Assembly: GCA_902783775.1 (NCBI GenBank)
Contig: CACZSI010000097.1
Span: 1 to 64,000, forward strand
Direction: 5' to 3'
DNA length: 64,000 nucleotides
Source: an uncultured Lachnospiraceae bacterium
GTDB taxonomy: Bacteria > Bacillota > Clostridia > Lachnospirales > Lachnospiraceae
Under the pieces are notes generated by a model that was given only the letters and a program-made list of their open reading frames with translations, was not told the origin of the DNA and ran no database searches. Below, in pieces: positions 34,696-43,496 of this stretch; position 1 is the first letter of the stretch, and each line of letters begins with the position of its first letter. The translations under genes were made by a program, and so were the position numbers.

Positions 34696-35709
34696 TTATT
34701 TTAATGAAAGTTTTTCCTTAAATTTATTATTTACATCTTTTTCTATAAAGTTGTGGCACTGAATAATTGAATTCTTTACCTCAACTGATTTAGAATTACC
34801 ATGTGTCTTTACTAATAATCCATTTAAACCTAAAAGTGGTGCTCCACCGTACTGTTCAATATTAAAAGCCTTCATAGTATTCTTTAATGACTTCTTAATT
34901 AGTAAAGCTCCAATCTTAGTCTTAAGGTTAGTAAATAGTGCCCCCTTAATCTTTTTAAGAAGAACCGCTCCCACGCCCTCATAAGTCTTTAATATCATAT
35001 TACCTGTAAAGGCATCACATACGGCAACATCAACTGTTCCCTCAGGAATTTCTCGAGCCTCAATATTGCCAACAAAATTAATTCCTTCAGTCTGTGATAA
35101 TAGCTGGTAGGCTTCCTTAGATAGAGCATTTCCCTTTTCTTCCTCAGTTCCTATATTAACCAATCCCACCTTAGGATTTTTAATACCTACAACATTTTCC
35201 ATATATACAGAACCCATCTTAGCGAACTGAACTAAATGCTTAGCCTTAGGATCAACATTAGCACCGCAATCTAATAATAAGATTACTCCATTTTCTGTAG
35301 GTAAAAGCGGAGCTAGCGGAGGTCTCTGCACTCCCTTAATTCTTCCAATAATAACCTGACCACCTACTAAGTTAGCTCCTGTACTTCCGGCTGAAACCAT
35401 AGCATGCGCTTCATTATTCTTAACAGCCTTAAAACATTTAACTAGTGATGAGTCTTCTTTCTGTCTAATAGCATTAACCGGAGGTTCCCCTGTCTCAATA
35501 ACCTCTGAGCAATCAACTATTTCATAAGATGATGATATTTTATCAATATCAGCACACTCACTTAAAACAGCTTCTATTTCTTCTTTTCTTCCGTAAAGTT
35601 TTACGAAGATATTTTCGTTTTCCTTAATAGCATCAATTGCACCCTTAACCGGTTCTAATGGTGCATAATCACCACCCATACAATCAAGGGCTACCACAGT
35701 ATTAGACAT
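34696..35709 (-). CDS. plsX: Phosphate acyltransferase PlsX
   Basis: 337 residues. Two ATGs are possible: GGAGG at 35716-35720 touches the ATG at 35715 but lies 6 bases from that at 35709, so the latter (MSNTVVALDCMGGDYAP) is chosen. The motifs ALDCMGGDYAP, SAGSTGANLVGG and VCDAFTGNMILKTYEG are those of PlsX. It converts acyl-ACP to acyl-phosphate for PlsY (16960-17619). acpP follows by 21 bases. The promoter at 35738-35766 overlaps the rpmF terminator. Confidence 0.95.
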   Translation of the reverse strand: MSNTVVALDCMGGDYAPLEPVKGAIDAIKENENIFVKLYGRKEEIEAVLSECADIDKISSSYEIVDCSEVIETGEPPVNAIRQKEDSSLVKCFKAVKNNEAHAMVSAGSTGANLVGGQVIIGRIKGVQRPPLAPLLPTENGVILLLDCGANVDPKAKHLVQFAKMGSVYMENVVGIKNPKVGLVNIGTEEEKGNALSKEAYQLLSQTEGINFVGNIEAREIPEGTVDVAVCDAFTGNMILKTYEGVGAVLLKKIKGALFTNLKTKIGALLIKKSLKNTMKAFNIEQYGGAPLLGLNGLLVKTHGNSKSVEVKNSIIQCHNFIEKDVNNKFKEKLSLK

Positions 35710-35737
35710 AGCCATCCTCCTTTTTTTGCATAAAGAT

Positions 35738-35766
35738 AATATACTAAAAAATAGGCAAAAAAACAA
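35738..35766 (-). promoter_or_regulatory. Promoter of plsX-acpP overlapping the rpmF terminator
   Basis: Minus-strand TTGTTT (35761-35766), 17-base spacer, TATATT (35738-35743). The -35 box is the end of the terminator stem plus its T-run. Confidence 0.6.
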
Positions 35767-35796
35767 GACTCCATGAATAATTTCATAGAGTCTTGT
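35757..35796 (-). terminator. Intrinsic terminator of yceD-rpmF
   Basis: 14-bp stem (ACAAGACTCTATGA with TCATGGAGTCTTGT, one U-G) with a 6-base loop, followed by a run of T on the minus strand. Starts 16 bases after the rpmF stop. Confidence 0.9.
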
Positions 35797-35812
35797 TTTT
35801 TATTTGTTGAGA

Positions 35813-35992
35813 TTAGTCAACTGTTACGATTTCTTTTTTGTTATAGCTTCCACAAGCCTTGCAAACGCGGTGTGGCATCATTAAAGCTCCACACTTACTA
35901 CATGCAACAAGATTTGGAGCTGCCATCTTCCAGTTAGCTCTTCTCTTATCTCTTCTTGCTCTTGAAGATTTATTCTTTGGGCATATAGACAT
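35813..35992 (-). CDS. rpmF: 50S ribosomal protein L32
   Basis: 59 residues, MSICPKNKSSRARRDKRRAN at the start, then a zinc ribbon with CSKCG and CKACG (C31, C34, C44, C47). L32 is the last short 50S protein of the yceD-rpmF pair; zinc-ligand form implies the zinc-dependent paralogue. GGAGG lies 7 bases before the ATG at 35990-35992. It follows yceD by 3 bases and has its own terminator. Confidence 0.96.
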   Translation of the reverse strand: MSICPKNKSSRARRDKRRANWKMAAPNLVACSKCGALMMPHRVCKACGSYNKKEIVTVD

Positions 35993-35995
35993 GGT

Positions 35996-36520
35996 TTACA
36001 CCTCCTTAAATTGATTAAATATATCTAATATTTTTGACATCTGGGAGTCCGGTTTGTTCTTATCGCAATCACAGGATCCCAAATTGAGATTTGCGCCGCA
36101 TCTATTACAAATTCCCTTGCAATCATCTCTGCATAGAATCTTCATAGGCATATTAACCAGAATCTCATCATGAATAAATATATCAAAATCAAACTTAGTA
36201 TCATTGATATATGCTGACTCGTCTAAATCTTCGATTCTATCCTCATCAGTTTTATTCATGTCTAGGTCTCTTCTCTCATCTATATTAATTGTTATATCTA
36301 CCGGTTCTAAACATAAATCACATTTACCCTGCAAGGTTATATTACCTACACATTTAAAATCGATATGTTTTTTCTCTCCCAACCTGAATTCTACTTCGAA
36401 ACTATAATCCTTAATTTCTAAGTTTTCACCCTGGTAAGTGATTTCGCATTCATCCAATTTAGGATTCAAAACCATCTTCTTCTGGGAGCCATCAACCAAA
36501 TTAAATAAATCAATCAACAT
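35996..36520 (-). CDS. yceD: YceD/DUF177 family protein
   Basis: 174 residues. DUF177 domain with cysteine pairs CDLCLEP and CKGICNRCGANL, consistent with a metal site, and a C-terminal CDCDKN. The YceD family is almost always encoded just upstream of rpmF and is implicated in 23S rRNA accumulation. Transcribed from a near-perfect promoter at 36545-36573. Confidence 0.92.
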   Translation of the reverse strand: MLIDLFNLVDGSQKKMVLNPKLDECEITYQGENLEIKDYSFEVEFRLGEKKHIDFKCVGNITLQGKCDLCLEPVDITINIDERRDLDMNKTDEDRIEDLDESAYINDTKFDFDIFIHDEILVNMPMKILCRDDCKGICNRCGANLNLGSCDCDKNKPDSQMSKILDIFNQFKEV

Positions 36521-36544
36521 AATATCCTAAAAGACACCTTTCCT

Positions 36545-36573
36545 ATTATACATATACTAATATTTTTTGTCAA
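36545..36573 (-). promoter_or_regulatory. Consensus sigma-A promoter of yceD-rpmF
   Basis: Minus-strand TTGACA (36568-36573), 17-base spacer, TATAAT (36545-36550): exact consensus hexamers at optimal spacing. Confidence 0.92.
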
Positions 36574-36615
36574 CCACAGATTAATACTATTCTAAAATAT
36601 TGATAAAATAATTTT

Positions 36616-37806
36616 TTAAATCAATTCCAGAGTCTCTCTAGCTATAGCCAACTCCTCATTAGTAGGGATTACAAAGACTTTTACTTTAGAATCTTCACTA
36701 CTAATCATAATCTCTTTTGAGCGTGTATTGTTAGCTTCTTTATTTATCTTAACACCTAAATATTCTAAGTGTGACATAACCATCTCTCTAAGCATAATCT
36801 GATTTTCACCTACGCCTGCAGTAAATGCAATAACATCCACTCCATTCATAACTGCCGCATATGCACCAACATATCTGACAATGGCATGAGCATACGCTTC
36901 CATAGCCACCTTAGCTCTCTCATCGCCATTTTCAATAGCCCCACTGATATCTCTAAAGTCAGCAGATATTCCTGACAAAGCAGTAACACCTGATTTCTTA
37001 TTTAAAATATCGATAACATCTGCAGTAGTTAAGTTTTCCTCTCTGGCAATTACATCCACGATACTAGGATCAATATCACCTGATCTAGTTCCCATAACCA
37101 CTCCGGCTAGAGGTGTTAGTCCCATACTAGTATCCACGGATTTACCGTTTTCAACAGCGCAGATACTTGCGCCATTACCAATATGGCACACAATAGTTTT
37201 AACCTTATCATATGGCTTATTTACAAGCTCGGCTGCTCTCTTTGAAACAAAGCTGTGAGATGTTCCATGAAAACCATATCTTCTAATTTTATATTTTTCA
37301 TAATATTCATTAGGAATAGCATAAAGATATGCTTTCTTATCCATAGTCTGATGAAAAGCTGTATCAAAAACTGCCACATTCTTTATTCCCGGCATCACTT
37401 CCATACTAGCCTTAATTCCGATAATGTTAGCAGGATTATGTAATGGTGCTAATGAATTGCACGCTTCAATCTTTTTAATAACATCATCGTCAATAACTAC
37501 AGACTCTGAGAAATACTCTCCGCCGTGTATCACTCTGTGTCCCACAGCGCCAACTTCTTTCATATCCTTAATAATTCCTGTATTTTCATCAGTCAACTGA
37601 GCAATAACTGCGTCAAAAGCTGATTTGTGATCTGGCAATGGCTTTTCAAGAGAAATCTTATCTCCTCCATCAGGAGTGAAATTAACTACTCCTTTAGCCT
37701 CACCAATTCTCTCACATAAACCTTTTCCTAAACATTTTTCACTTTCACTATCTATTAACTGGAACTTCAATGATGAACTTCCACAATTTATTACTAATAT
37801 ATTCAT
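36616..37806 (-). CDS. ackA: Acetate kinase
   Basis: 396 residues from the ATG at 37804-37806, preceded by GGGGAAG; 16 further codons upstream overlap the pta end and are not AckA-like. Begins MNILVINCGSSSLKFQLI, with GHRVIHGGEYF, YGFHGTSHSFV and the ATP-site motif HIGNGASICAV. It converts acetyl-phosphate plus ADP to acetate plus ATP, the energy step of acetogenic fermentation. Follows pta by 10 bases as an operon. Confidence 0.97.
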   Translation of the reverse strand: MNILVINCGSSSLKFQLIDSESEKCLGKGLCERIGEAKGVVNFTPDGGDKISLEKPLPDHKSAFDAVIAQLTDENTGIIKDMKEVGAVGHRVIHGGEYFSESVVIDDDVIKKIEACNSLAPLHNPANIIGIKASMEVMPGIKNVAVFDTAFHQTMDKKAYLYAIPNEYYEKYKIRRYGFHGTSHSFVSKRAAELVNKPYDKVKTIVCHIGNGASICAVENGKSVDTSMGLTPLAGVVMGTRSGDIDPSIVDVIAREENLTTADVIDILNKKSGVTALSGISADFRDISGAIENGDERAKVAMEAYAHAIVRYVGAYAAVMNGVDVIAFTAGVGENQIMLREMVMSHLEYLGVKINKEANNTRSKEIMISSEDSKVKVFVIPTNEELAIARETLELI

Positions 37807-37816
37807 TGTCTTCCCC

Positions 37817-38812
37817 TTATGAAATTTGTGCCTGTACAGCTGTGATTGCCACAACTCCTACGATATCTTTTGCGCTACATCCTCTTGATAAGTCATTAAC
37901 CGGCTTAGCGATTCCCTGACAAAGCGGACCATAAGCTTCAGCATTACCTAAACGCTGTACTAATTTATATCCAATATTTCCTGTATCTAAATCAGGGAAA
38001 ACTAAAACATTAGCCTTTCCTGCCACAGGACTTCCCGGAGCCTTAAACTCAGCAATCTCAGGAACAACAGCCGCATCCGTCTGCAACTCACCATCAATAA
38101 GATAGTCAGGATGTGTAGCCTTAGCAATTTTAGTAGCTTCAACTACTTTTTCAACTTCCTCATGAGCGGCACTACCATATGAAGAGTGTGATAACATAGC
38201 CACTCTAGCACTATCTCCCACTAAATACTCAAATGAAGCAGCGCTGTCACCTGCTATATCAGCTAACTGAGCAGCAGTTGGCTTCTGATTTAATCCACAG
38301 TCAGCAAAAACAAAAACTCCATCTGAACCAAGTGACTTATCCTGAACGCAAATCACAAAAAATGCAGATACAAGCTTGCTTCCCTGCTTAGTTTTAATAA
38401 TCTGCAATGAAGGTCTTAATGTATTAGCTGAAGAATGACAAGCTCCTGATACAACACCATCAGCATCGCCGTTTTTAACCATCATACAAGCAAAATACAT
38501 AAAATCACTTACCACAACAGCCTTAGCCTGCTCTCTAGTCATTCCTTTAGCTTTTCTAAGTTCAAAGAAACCTTCTGCATATTCCATTGTCTTATCGCTA
38601 GTTAAAGGATTAATAATAGTAACACCCTCAATATTATATCCCTCACCGTACTGAGCCACCATCTCATCAGTAGCTAGAATAATAATATCGGCAAAATCAT
38701 CCTTTATAATCTGCTCTGCCGCAGCATATGTTCTAGAATCCATACCTTCAGGCAAAACGATAGTCTTTCTTTTCAGTCTAGCTTTCTCTTTTAAACTTTC
38801 AATAAAATCCAT
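37817..38812 (-). CDS. pta: Phosphate acetyltransferase
   Basis: 331 residues, the short Gram-positive form without the E. coli N-terminal extension. The PTA/PTB family core is evident: IVLPEGMDSRTYAAAEQI at the start, VSGACHSSANTLRPSLQI mid-protein and FPDLDTGNIGYKLVQRL near the end. It exchanges CoA of acetyl-CoA for phosphate, giving acetyl-phosphate for AckA. First gene of the pta-ackA operon, with a promoter at 38886-38914 and a 70-base leader with a GTTTATAA/TTATAAAC inverted repeat (38834-38857). Confidence 0.96.
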   Translation of the reverse strand: MDFIESLKEKARLKRKTIVLPEGMDSRTYAAAEQIIKDDFADIIILATDEMVAQYGEGYNIEGVTIINPLTSDKTMEYAEGFFELRKAKGMTREQAKAVVVSDFMYFACMMVKNGDADGVVSGACHSSANTLRPSLQIIKTKQGSKLVSAFFVICVQDKSLGSDGVFVFADCGLNQKPTAAQLADIAGDSAASFEYLVGDSARVAMLSHSSYGSAAHEEVEKVVEATKIAKATHPDYLIDGELQTDAAVVPEIAEFKAPGSPVAGKANVLVFPDLDTGNIGYKLVQRLGNAEAYGPLCQGIAKPVNDLSRGCSAKDIVGVVAITAVQAQIS

Positions 38813-38885
38813 AGTAAATCTCCTTATGCTAAAGTTTATAAATATTTAGTTATAAACATAATACGACCCCTTTGTCATAAGTATA

Positions 38886-38914
38886 ATTATAATATATGCG
38901 CACCTATTAAACAA
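38886..38914 (-). promoter_or_regulatory. Promoter of pta-ackA
   Basis: Minus-strand TTGTTT (38909-38914), 17-base spacer, TATAAT (38886-38891). Confidence 0.75.
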
Positions 38915-38977
38915 TATATTATCACCTTATTTTATTAGATTTTTTCCTAAAAAAACCTCCCAATCCCCCCCATTATT

Positions 38978-38986
38978 TGATAGAAT
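38978..38986 (+). promoter_or_regulatory. Possible extended -10 promoter of tmcAL
   Basis: TGATAGAAT fits the TGnTATAAT extended -10 pattern. No -35 box is clear upstream (a C-rich tract at 38964-38970). If used, the whole hairpin array would be in the tmcAL leader RNA. Confidence 0.4.
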
Positions 38987-39116
38987 GAAAACACATAAAG
39001 TGTTTTCATTCGTAATTAACTAGTCTCCATCAGGAGACGTACTTTGCAAAGCAAAGTTTCAAAGCGGCCTCCTTTGCCGCTTTGAAAGTCTTAAATGAAA
39101 ACACATAAAGTGTTTT
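38984..39116. repeat. Array of five perfect hairpins with a repeated end motif, upstream of tmcAL
   Basis: This part of the 316-base gene-free stretch 38813-39128 holds: (1) AATGAAAACAC/GTGTTTTCATT, 38984-39010, 11 bp; (2) GTCTCC/GGAGAC, 39023-39038; (3) ACTTTGC/GCAAAGT, 39041-39057; (4) TTTCAAAGCGGC/GCCGCTTTGAAA, 39057-39087, 12 bp; (5) AAAACAC/GTGTTTT, 39098-39116. Hairpins 1 and 5 share the direct repeat TGAAAACACATAAAGTGTTT, both with loop ATAAA, and bracket the others. None of the hairpins has a terminator-like T-run. It may be a mobile palindromic repeat unit or a structured leader; neither strand is favoured. Confidence 0.7.
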
Positions 39117-39128
39117 GGAAGGTGGAAT

Positions 39129-40298
39129 ATGAGTAACATAGGAATTATTGCAGAATTTAATCCGTTTCACGACGGCCACAAATATTTAATAGATAAAGCT
39201 AGAACTATGCTAGATATAGACAATGTCACCGTGGTATGTTCAGGCAATTTCGTACAAAGAGGTCTACCAGCCATTTTTAGTAAGGAAGTTCGCGCTAAAA
39301 TGGCCTTAGATTGTGGTGTGGATCTTGTTTTAGAGCTACCTACTGTTTTTTCTTTAGCAGATGCCGGAACTTTTGCTAAAGCTTCAGTTTCCACTCTTGA
39401 TAAATGCGGTGTTATTGACTATCTTATTTTTGGTGCGGAATGCAATGATATTAATATCTTAGATGAGATCGCAGATGTTTTATATAACGAACCTAATTCT
39501 TTTAAATGCGCCTTAAAAGAGTTTTTATCAACGGGAGATTCTTATCCTCTTGCCAGACAAAAAGCTTTAGAATCTTATTTTAAGCGCAATATAAATAATG
39601 TTATTTCAGGCTCTAATAATATTTTAGCTATTGAATATTTAATTGCACTAAAAGAATTAAATTCTAGTATAAAACCTGTGTGTATTAAGCGAATCGGGGA
39701 AGGGTATCAAAGTTTAAATATGGATTCTACTTATCCTTCTGCTACAGCTATTAGGCAGAGCATTGAAAATAATGAACACATAGACTTAGGTTACAATTAT
39801 CCTGAAAACTTTTTAGAACTTAATGATTTTTCATTAATTTTAGGTCATCTTTTAACAAAGAATATTGATGATTATATAAAAAATAATGAATTAAAAAATA
39901 GAATTAAAAATCTTTCAGATAGTTTTATAGATTTCGAGTCTTTTGCTAAAAATATAAAGGCAAAAAATATGACTTATACCGCCACTCTTAGAAACTTATT
40001 TAGATTAGTGCTAGATATTAAATATAAGGATTTAGATATTATTTCTAATAACTATAATAATTATGCTACTATTTTGGGTTTCAATAAAAACTCTGATATT
40101 CTAAGCCAAATTAAAAAGAGAGGCGTTATTAATTTAGTAAGTAAGATATCTGACTTTTCTAAGACTTGTTCATCAGTTGATAAACTTATTTTAGATATTA
40201 ATTTAAGGGCAGATGAAATATATAGAAAAGTATATATGAATAAATATAAAACTGTTATTCCTAATGAATTTAGAAGACAGATTGTTATAAAAAAATAA
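39129..40298 (+). CDS. tmcAL: tRNA(Met) cytidine acetate ligase (YlbM)
   Basis: 389 residues, nucleotidyltransferase family: GIIAEFNPFHDGHKYLIDKA (HxGH-type motif) at the start, VVCSGNFVQRGLPAIF, and FGAECND. TmcAL activates acetate with ATP and acetylates C34 of elongator tRNA-Met (ac4C). GGAAGGTGG precedes the ATG. One of only two plus-strand genes; divergent from pta-ackA and convergent with the UPF0210 gene across a bidirectional terminator. Confidence 0.94.
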   Translation: MSNIGIIAEFNPFHDGHKYLIDKARTMLDIDNVTVVCSGNFVQRGLPAIFSKEVRAKMALDCGVDLVLELPTVFSLADAGTFAKASVSTLDKCGVIDYLIFGAECNDINILDEIADVLYNEPNSFKCALKEFLSTGDSYPLARQKALESYFKRNINNVISGSNNILAIEYLIALKELNSSIKPVCIKRIGEGYQSLNMDSTYPSATAIRQSIENNEHIDLGYNYPENFLELNDFSLILGHLLTKNIDDYIKNNELKNRIKNLSDSFIDFESFAKNIKAKNMTYTATLRNLFRLVLDIKYKDLDIISNNYNNYATILGFNKNSDILSQIKKRGVINLVSKISDFSKTCSSVDKLILDINLRADEIYRKVYMNKYKTVIPNEFRRQIVIKK

Positions 40299-40356
40299 GC
40301 TCTATAATTGCAATAAATCCAGACAATAGATTTAAATGCAATTACAGAGCTTTTTT
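40297..40356. terminator. Bidirectional terminator between tmcAL and the UPF0210 gene
   Basis: AAGCTCTATAATTGCA pairs with TGCAATTACAGAGCTT (one A/C mismatch on plus, G-U on minus), loop of 24 bases with an inner AAATC/GATTT pairing. T-runs flank both sides. The tmcAL stop overlaps the first bases. Confidence 0.85.
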
Positions 40357-40364
40357 AATTCTTA

Positions 40365-41729
40365 TTAATTCTTAAAGCTGTGAATTGGAGCAGGAATTCT
40401 TCCTGTTCTATTTACAAAATTATCGCTTGAGAACTGGTTAACCGGCATAATTGGAGCATATCCTAACAGTCCACCAAACTCTACAGTCTCGCCTACACCC
40501 TTTCCTATAACCGGAATAAGTCTAACAGCTGTAGTCTTCTGGTTAATCATACCAATGGCAGCCTCATCTGCAATAATTCCGGCAATTGTAGTATCCTTAG
40601 TATCACCAGGAATAGCAATCATATCTAAACCTACTGAACATACACATGTCATTGCCTCTAATTTCTCTAATGTTAACGCACCTTCGTTTACAGCATCAAT
40701 CATTCCCTGATCTTCACTAACAGGAATGAAAGCACCGCTAAGTCCGCCAACATATGATGATGCCATTACACCACCCTTTTTAACCTGATCATTTAAAAGT
40801 GCTAGAGCAGCTGTTGTTCCAGGAGCACCAACTCTCTCCACACCGATTTCCTGTAAAATATCAGCTACACTATCACCGATAGCTGGTGTTGGAGCTAATG
40901 ATAAATCAATAATTCCAAAAGGAACATTTAAGCGTTTAGAAGCTTCTTTAGCTACTAACTGTCCTACACGAGTAACCTTAAATGCTGTCTTTTTAATTGT
41001 GTCACAAAGAACCTCGAAGCTCTCGCCTCTAACTTTCTTAAGGGCATGTCTAACTACACCAGGTCCTGAAACACCTACATTGATAATAGCATCTGCCTCT
41101 GTCACACCGTGGAAAGCTCCAGCCATAAATGGATTATCATCTGGTGCATTACAGAATACTACTAACTTAGCACATCCAATAGAATCATTTTCCTTAGTCA
41201 ATTCAGCTGTCTCTTTAACAACCTGTCCCATTAATCTAACTGCATCCATATTTAAACCTGTCTTAGTAGAACCTACATTGACAGAACTACAAACTCTCTC
41301 AGTTTCAGCTAATGCCTTAGGAATAGATAAAATAAGATTCTCTTCAGCTTTAGTCATTCCCTTATTTACTAATGCAGAATAACCACCTAAGAAGTTTACT
41401 CCCACTTCCTTAGCTACCTTATCTAATGTCTTTGCAATTGTCACAAAGTCATCTGGGCACTTACATGCAGCTCCACCTACTAAAGCGATAGGTGTAATAG
41501 AAATTCTCTTGTTAACAACCGGCACACCATATTCCTTAGCAATATCATCACCAGTCTTAACTAAATCCTTAGCATACTTCTTAATCTTATTATAAATATT
41601 GTTATTTAAAGTTTCTAAATCGCTACTGATACAATCTAATAAACTAATACCCATTGTTATTGTTCTAACATCAAGATTGTAATTGTCAATCATCTTATTA
41701 GTTTCAATAACTTCAAACTTATCTATCAT
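40365..41729 (-). CDS. UPF0210/PFL family protein (DUF711)
   Basis: 454 residues. Contains the DUF711 sequence features [42 protein letters not shown] and the C-terminal [17 protein letters not shown] structural resemblance of this family to pyruvate formate-lyase-like folds gives the name, but no activity is known to me and no glycyl-radical motif is seen. It follows the ACT-domain gene by 29 bases; the ACT (UPF0237) plus UPF0210 pair is conserved in Firmicutes and archaea, suggesting a ligand-regulated function. Confidence 0.9.
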   Translation of the reverse strand: MIDKFEVIETNKMIDNYNLDVRTITMGISLLDCISSDLETLNNNIYNKIKKYAKDLVKTGDDIAKEYGVPVVNKRISITPIALVGGAACKCPDDFVTIAKTLDKVAKEVGVNFLGGYSALVNKGMTKAEENLILSIPKALAETERVCSSVNVGSTKTGLNMDAVRLMGQVVKETAELTKENDSIGCAKLVVFCNAPDDNPFMAGAFHGVTEADAIINVGVSGPGVVRHALKKVRGESFEVLCDTIKKTAFKVTRVGQLVAKEASKRLNVPFGIIDLSLAPTPAIGDSVADILQEIGVERVGAPGTTAALALLNDQVKKGGVMASSYVGGLSGAFIPVSEDQGMIDAVNEGALTLEKLEAMTCVCSVGLDMIAIPGDTKDTTIAGIIADEAAIGMINQKTTAVRLIPVIGKGVGETVEFGGLLGYAPIMPVNQFSSDNFVNRTGRIPAPIHSFKN

Positions 41730-41758
41730 TTAACTCTCCTCTATTTCCTATATTTTAA

Positions 41759-42031
41759 TTAGATTCTGTGCATATTATTAAAGATATCTTCATGCTGAAT
41801 TCTGATATCTACTCCGATGTTTTTACCTAGGCTGTCTAAATCATCAGCCATTGAAGAAACATCTTTCTTAGCACTATTGCAATCAACAATCATCATCATA
41901 TTAAAATATTCATCTACGATAGTCTGTGAAATATCAAGAATATTCACATCATTGTCTGCTAAGTATGTACATACCTTTGCAATAATTCCCACTGTATCTT
42001 TTCCTACAACTGTAATAATAGATTTTTTCAT
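41759..42031 (-). CDS. ACT-domain protein (UPF0237)
   Basis: 90 residues from the ATG at 42029-42031, chosen for the TAGGAGG ribosome-binding site; 21 codons upstream overlap walJ and are not ACT-like. One ACT domain: KSIITVVGKDTVGIIAKVCT, LADNDVNILDIS. ACT domains bind amino acids or similar small ligands, so it probably senses a metabolite for its UPF0210 partner next door. The ligand is unknown. Confidence 0.92.
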   Translation of the reverse strand: MKKSIITVVGKDTVGIIAKVCTYLADNDVNILDISQTIVDEYFNMMMIVDCNSAKKDVSSMADDLDSLGKNIGVDIRIQHEDIFNNMHRI

Positions 42032-42041
42032 TATTATCCTC

Positions 42042-42839
42042 CTAAAAAACAATATCACATGATGGTTCTGTTCTACTAGCCACCTGTATATCAAAATAAT
42101 CCGAATTATATTTATTCTTCGAAAAATTTATTTCATTTCTAACAGCTTCAAAAGCCAATTTAGGATAGTTATTCTCTCCACTGAGATGTCCTAAAATTAT
42201 ATGTTTTAATTTATCACTGGCAATCTCACTTAAGATTCTGCCACAAGACTCATTAGATAAATGTCCCTTATCAGATTTTATTCGCCTTTTTAGGTGATAT
42301 GGATAAGGTCCTGCATACAGCATATTAACATCGTGATTAGCTTCAATTAAGATAGCATCTAAATCACTTAATTCATTTATCAATCGCTTATCTGCCACAC
42401 CAATATCCGTAGCCACAGCGCAAGTCTTATTATTATCATGAAACTTAAAACATACCGGATCAACTGCATCATGGCTTATTCTAATAGATTTAACATCAAT
42501 ATCTTTAATATTAAATACCGATTCGGCCTTAACAGAATAAAATAAATCTGTATCCACATTACCTATTTTTTTATCATTTAAAATAGCCTTAATGGTATCA
42601 GATGTGGAGTAAACCGGAATGGAATATTTTCTTAAAAATACCCCTAATCCACCGATATGATCTGCATGTTCATGAGTAACTAATATACCATCTAATTTAT
42701 CAGGTGAAACATTAAACTTAGAAAGTCCTTCTTCTATTCGTTTTTTACTAATTCCTGCATCCACTAAAATATTAGTGCCCTCATTAGAAACTAATATGCA
42801 ATTTCCTCTACTTCCACTAGCAATAGATGATATTCTCAT
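42042..42839 (-). CDS. walJ: MBL-fold hydrolase WalJ/YycJ
   Basis: 265 residues from the ATG at 42837-42839 preceded by GGAGATAAAA; the open frame continues 14 codons upstream without a ribosome-binding site. Metallo-beta-lactamase fold with THEHADHIGG and a later ILGHLS histidine, and the family start MRISSIASGSRGNCILV. WalJ/YycJ is a 5'-to-3' double-stranded DNA exonuclease-like protein linked to cell division and DNA repair. Here it is not beside walRK but downstream of a coiled-coil gene. Confidence 0.88.
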   Translation of the reverse strand: MRISSIASGSRGNCILVSNEGTNILVDAGISKKRIEEGLSKFNVSPDKLDGILVTHEHADHIGGLGVFLRKYSIPVYSTSDTIKAILNDKKIGNVDTDLFYSVKAESVFNIKDIDVKSIRISHDAVDPVCFKFHDNNKTCAVATDIGVADKRLINELSDLDAILIEANHDVNMLYAGPYPYHLKRRIKSDKGHLSNESCGRILSEIASDKLKHIILGHLSGENNYPKLAFEAVRNEINFSKNKYNSDYFDIQVASRTEPSCDIVF

Positions 42840-42866
42840 TTTTATCTCCACTGTATTTATACTCAA

Positions 42867-42898
42867 AATATGACCATCCAATTACAGATGGCCATATT
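42867..42898 (-). other. Hairpin between the coiled-coil gene and walJ
   Basis: AATATGGCCATC pairs with GATGGTCATATT on the minus strand (one G-U), loop 8 bases. No T-run follows, so a stabiliser or processing site is as likely as a terminator. Confidence 0.5.
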
Positions 42899-42911
42899 AA
42901 TTAATCAATTT

Positions 42912-43496
42912 TTATTCTTCTACATCAATTGTAGCACTATCTTCATATACTTCCTCTTCAGGCTGTGGGCTTAATTCTTTTCTGCTATCTAATACTACAT
43001 TTAAAGAATTATCTAATGAACCCATTAATGATTCCTGAGCTGAAGCAAAGTTGTTCATTCCATTTGTTAATATATTCTGAACATTAGCTAAGATATCATC
43101 TGTGTACTGCATAGCACGCATTCTTAAATCGCTAGCTTCATTGTTAGCACTCTCTAATACCTGATTAGCCTCTCTCTGAGCCTGCTCAATGATATTATTA
43201 GCTTCATCATATGCCTTCTGCATAATTTCGTGCTCACTAACTAACTCGTTAATGTGTGCTGTAGCTTCAGAAATCATAGCCTCTGATCTTTCCTTAGCAT
43301 CGTTAAGAATCTCATCTCTGTTAGCGATAATTTTCTGATATTTCTTAATCTCATCAGGAGTTCTTAATCTTAATTCAGAAAGTAATTCGTCTATATCATC
43401 CTTATTAACCTTAATTGTAGTAGTTGAAAGTGGCATATAAGAACAACTATCAATATACTCCTCAATTTCTGTAATAATCTGCTCAATTTTACTCAT
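42912..43496 (-). CDS. Coiled-coil protein (annotated elsewhere as ATPase/DivIVA-like)
   Basis: 194 residues. After a short N-terminus containing [20 protein letters not shown], a long charged, alanine-rich coiled coil (about 55-140, with repeated [25 protein letters not shown] units) leads to an acidic tail. This looks like small DivIVA/ATP-synthase-b-like helical proteins of Clostridia and has no ATP-binding motif that I can see. Overlaps the coaD end by 8 bases, so the expression is coupled. Function is unknown. Confidence 0.75.
   Translation of the reverse strand: MSKIEQIITEIEEYIDSCSYMPLSTTTIKVNKDDIDELLSELRLRTPDEIKKYQKIIANRDEILNDAKERSEAMISEATAHINELVSEHEIMQKAYDEANNIIEQAQREANQVLESANNEASDLRMRAMQYTDDILANVQNILTNGMNNFASAQESLMGSLDNSLNVVLDSRKELSPQPEEEVYEDSATIDVEE

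Noticed and set aside
38984..39116. CRISPR array
   Set aside because: Only two copies of the 20-base direct repeat, different units between them, no spacers of constant length, and no cas genes.
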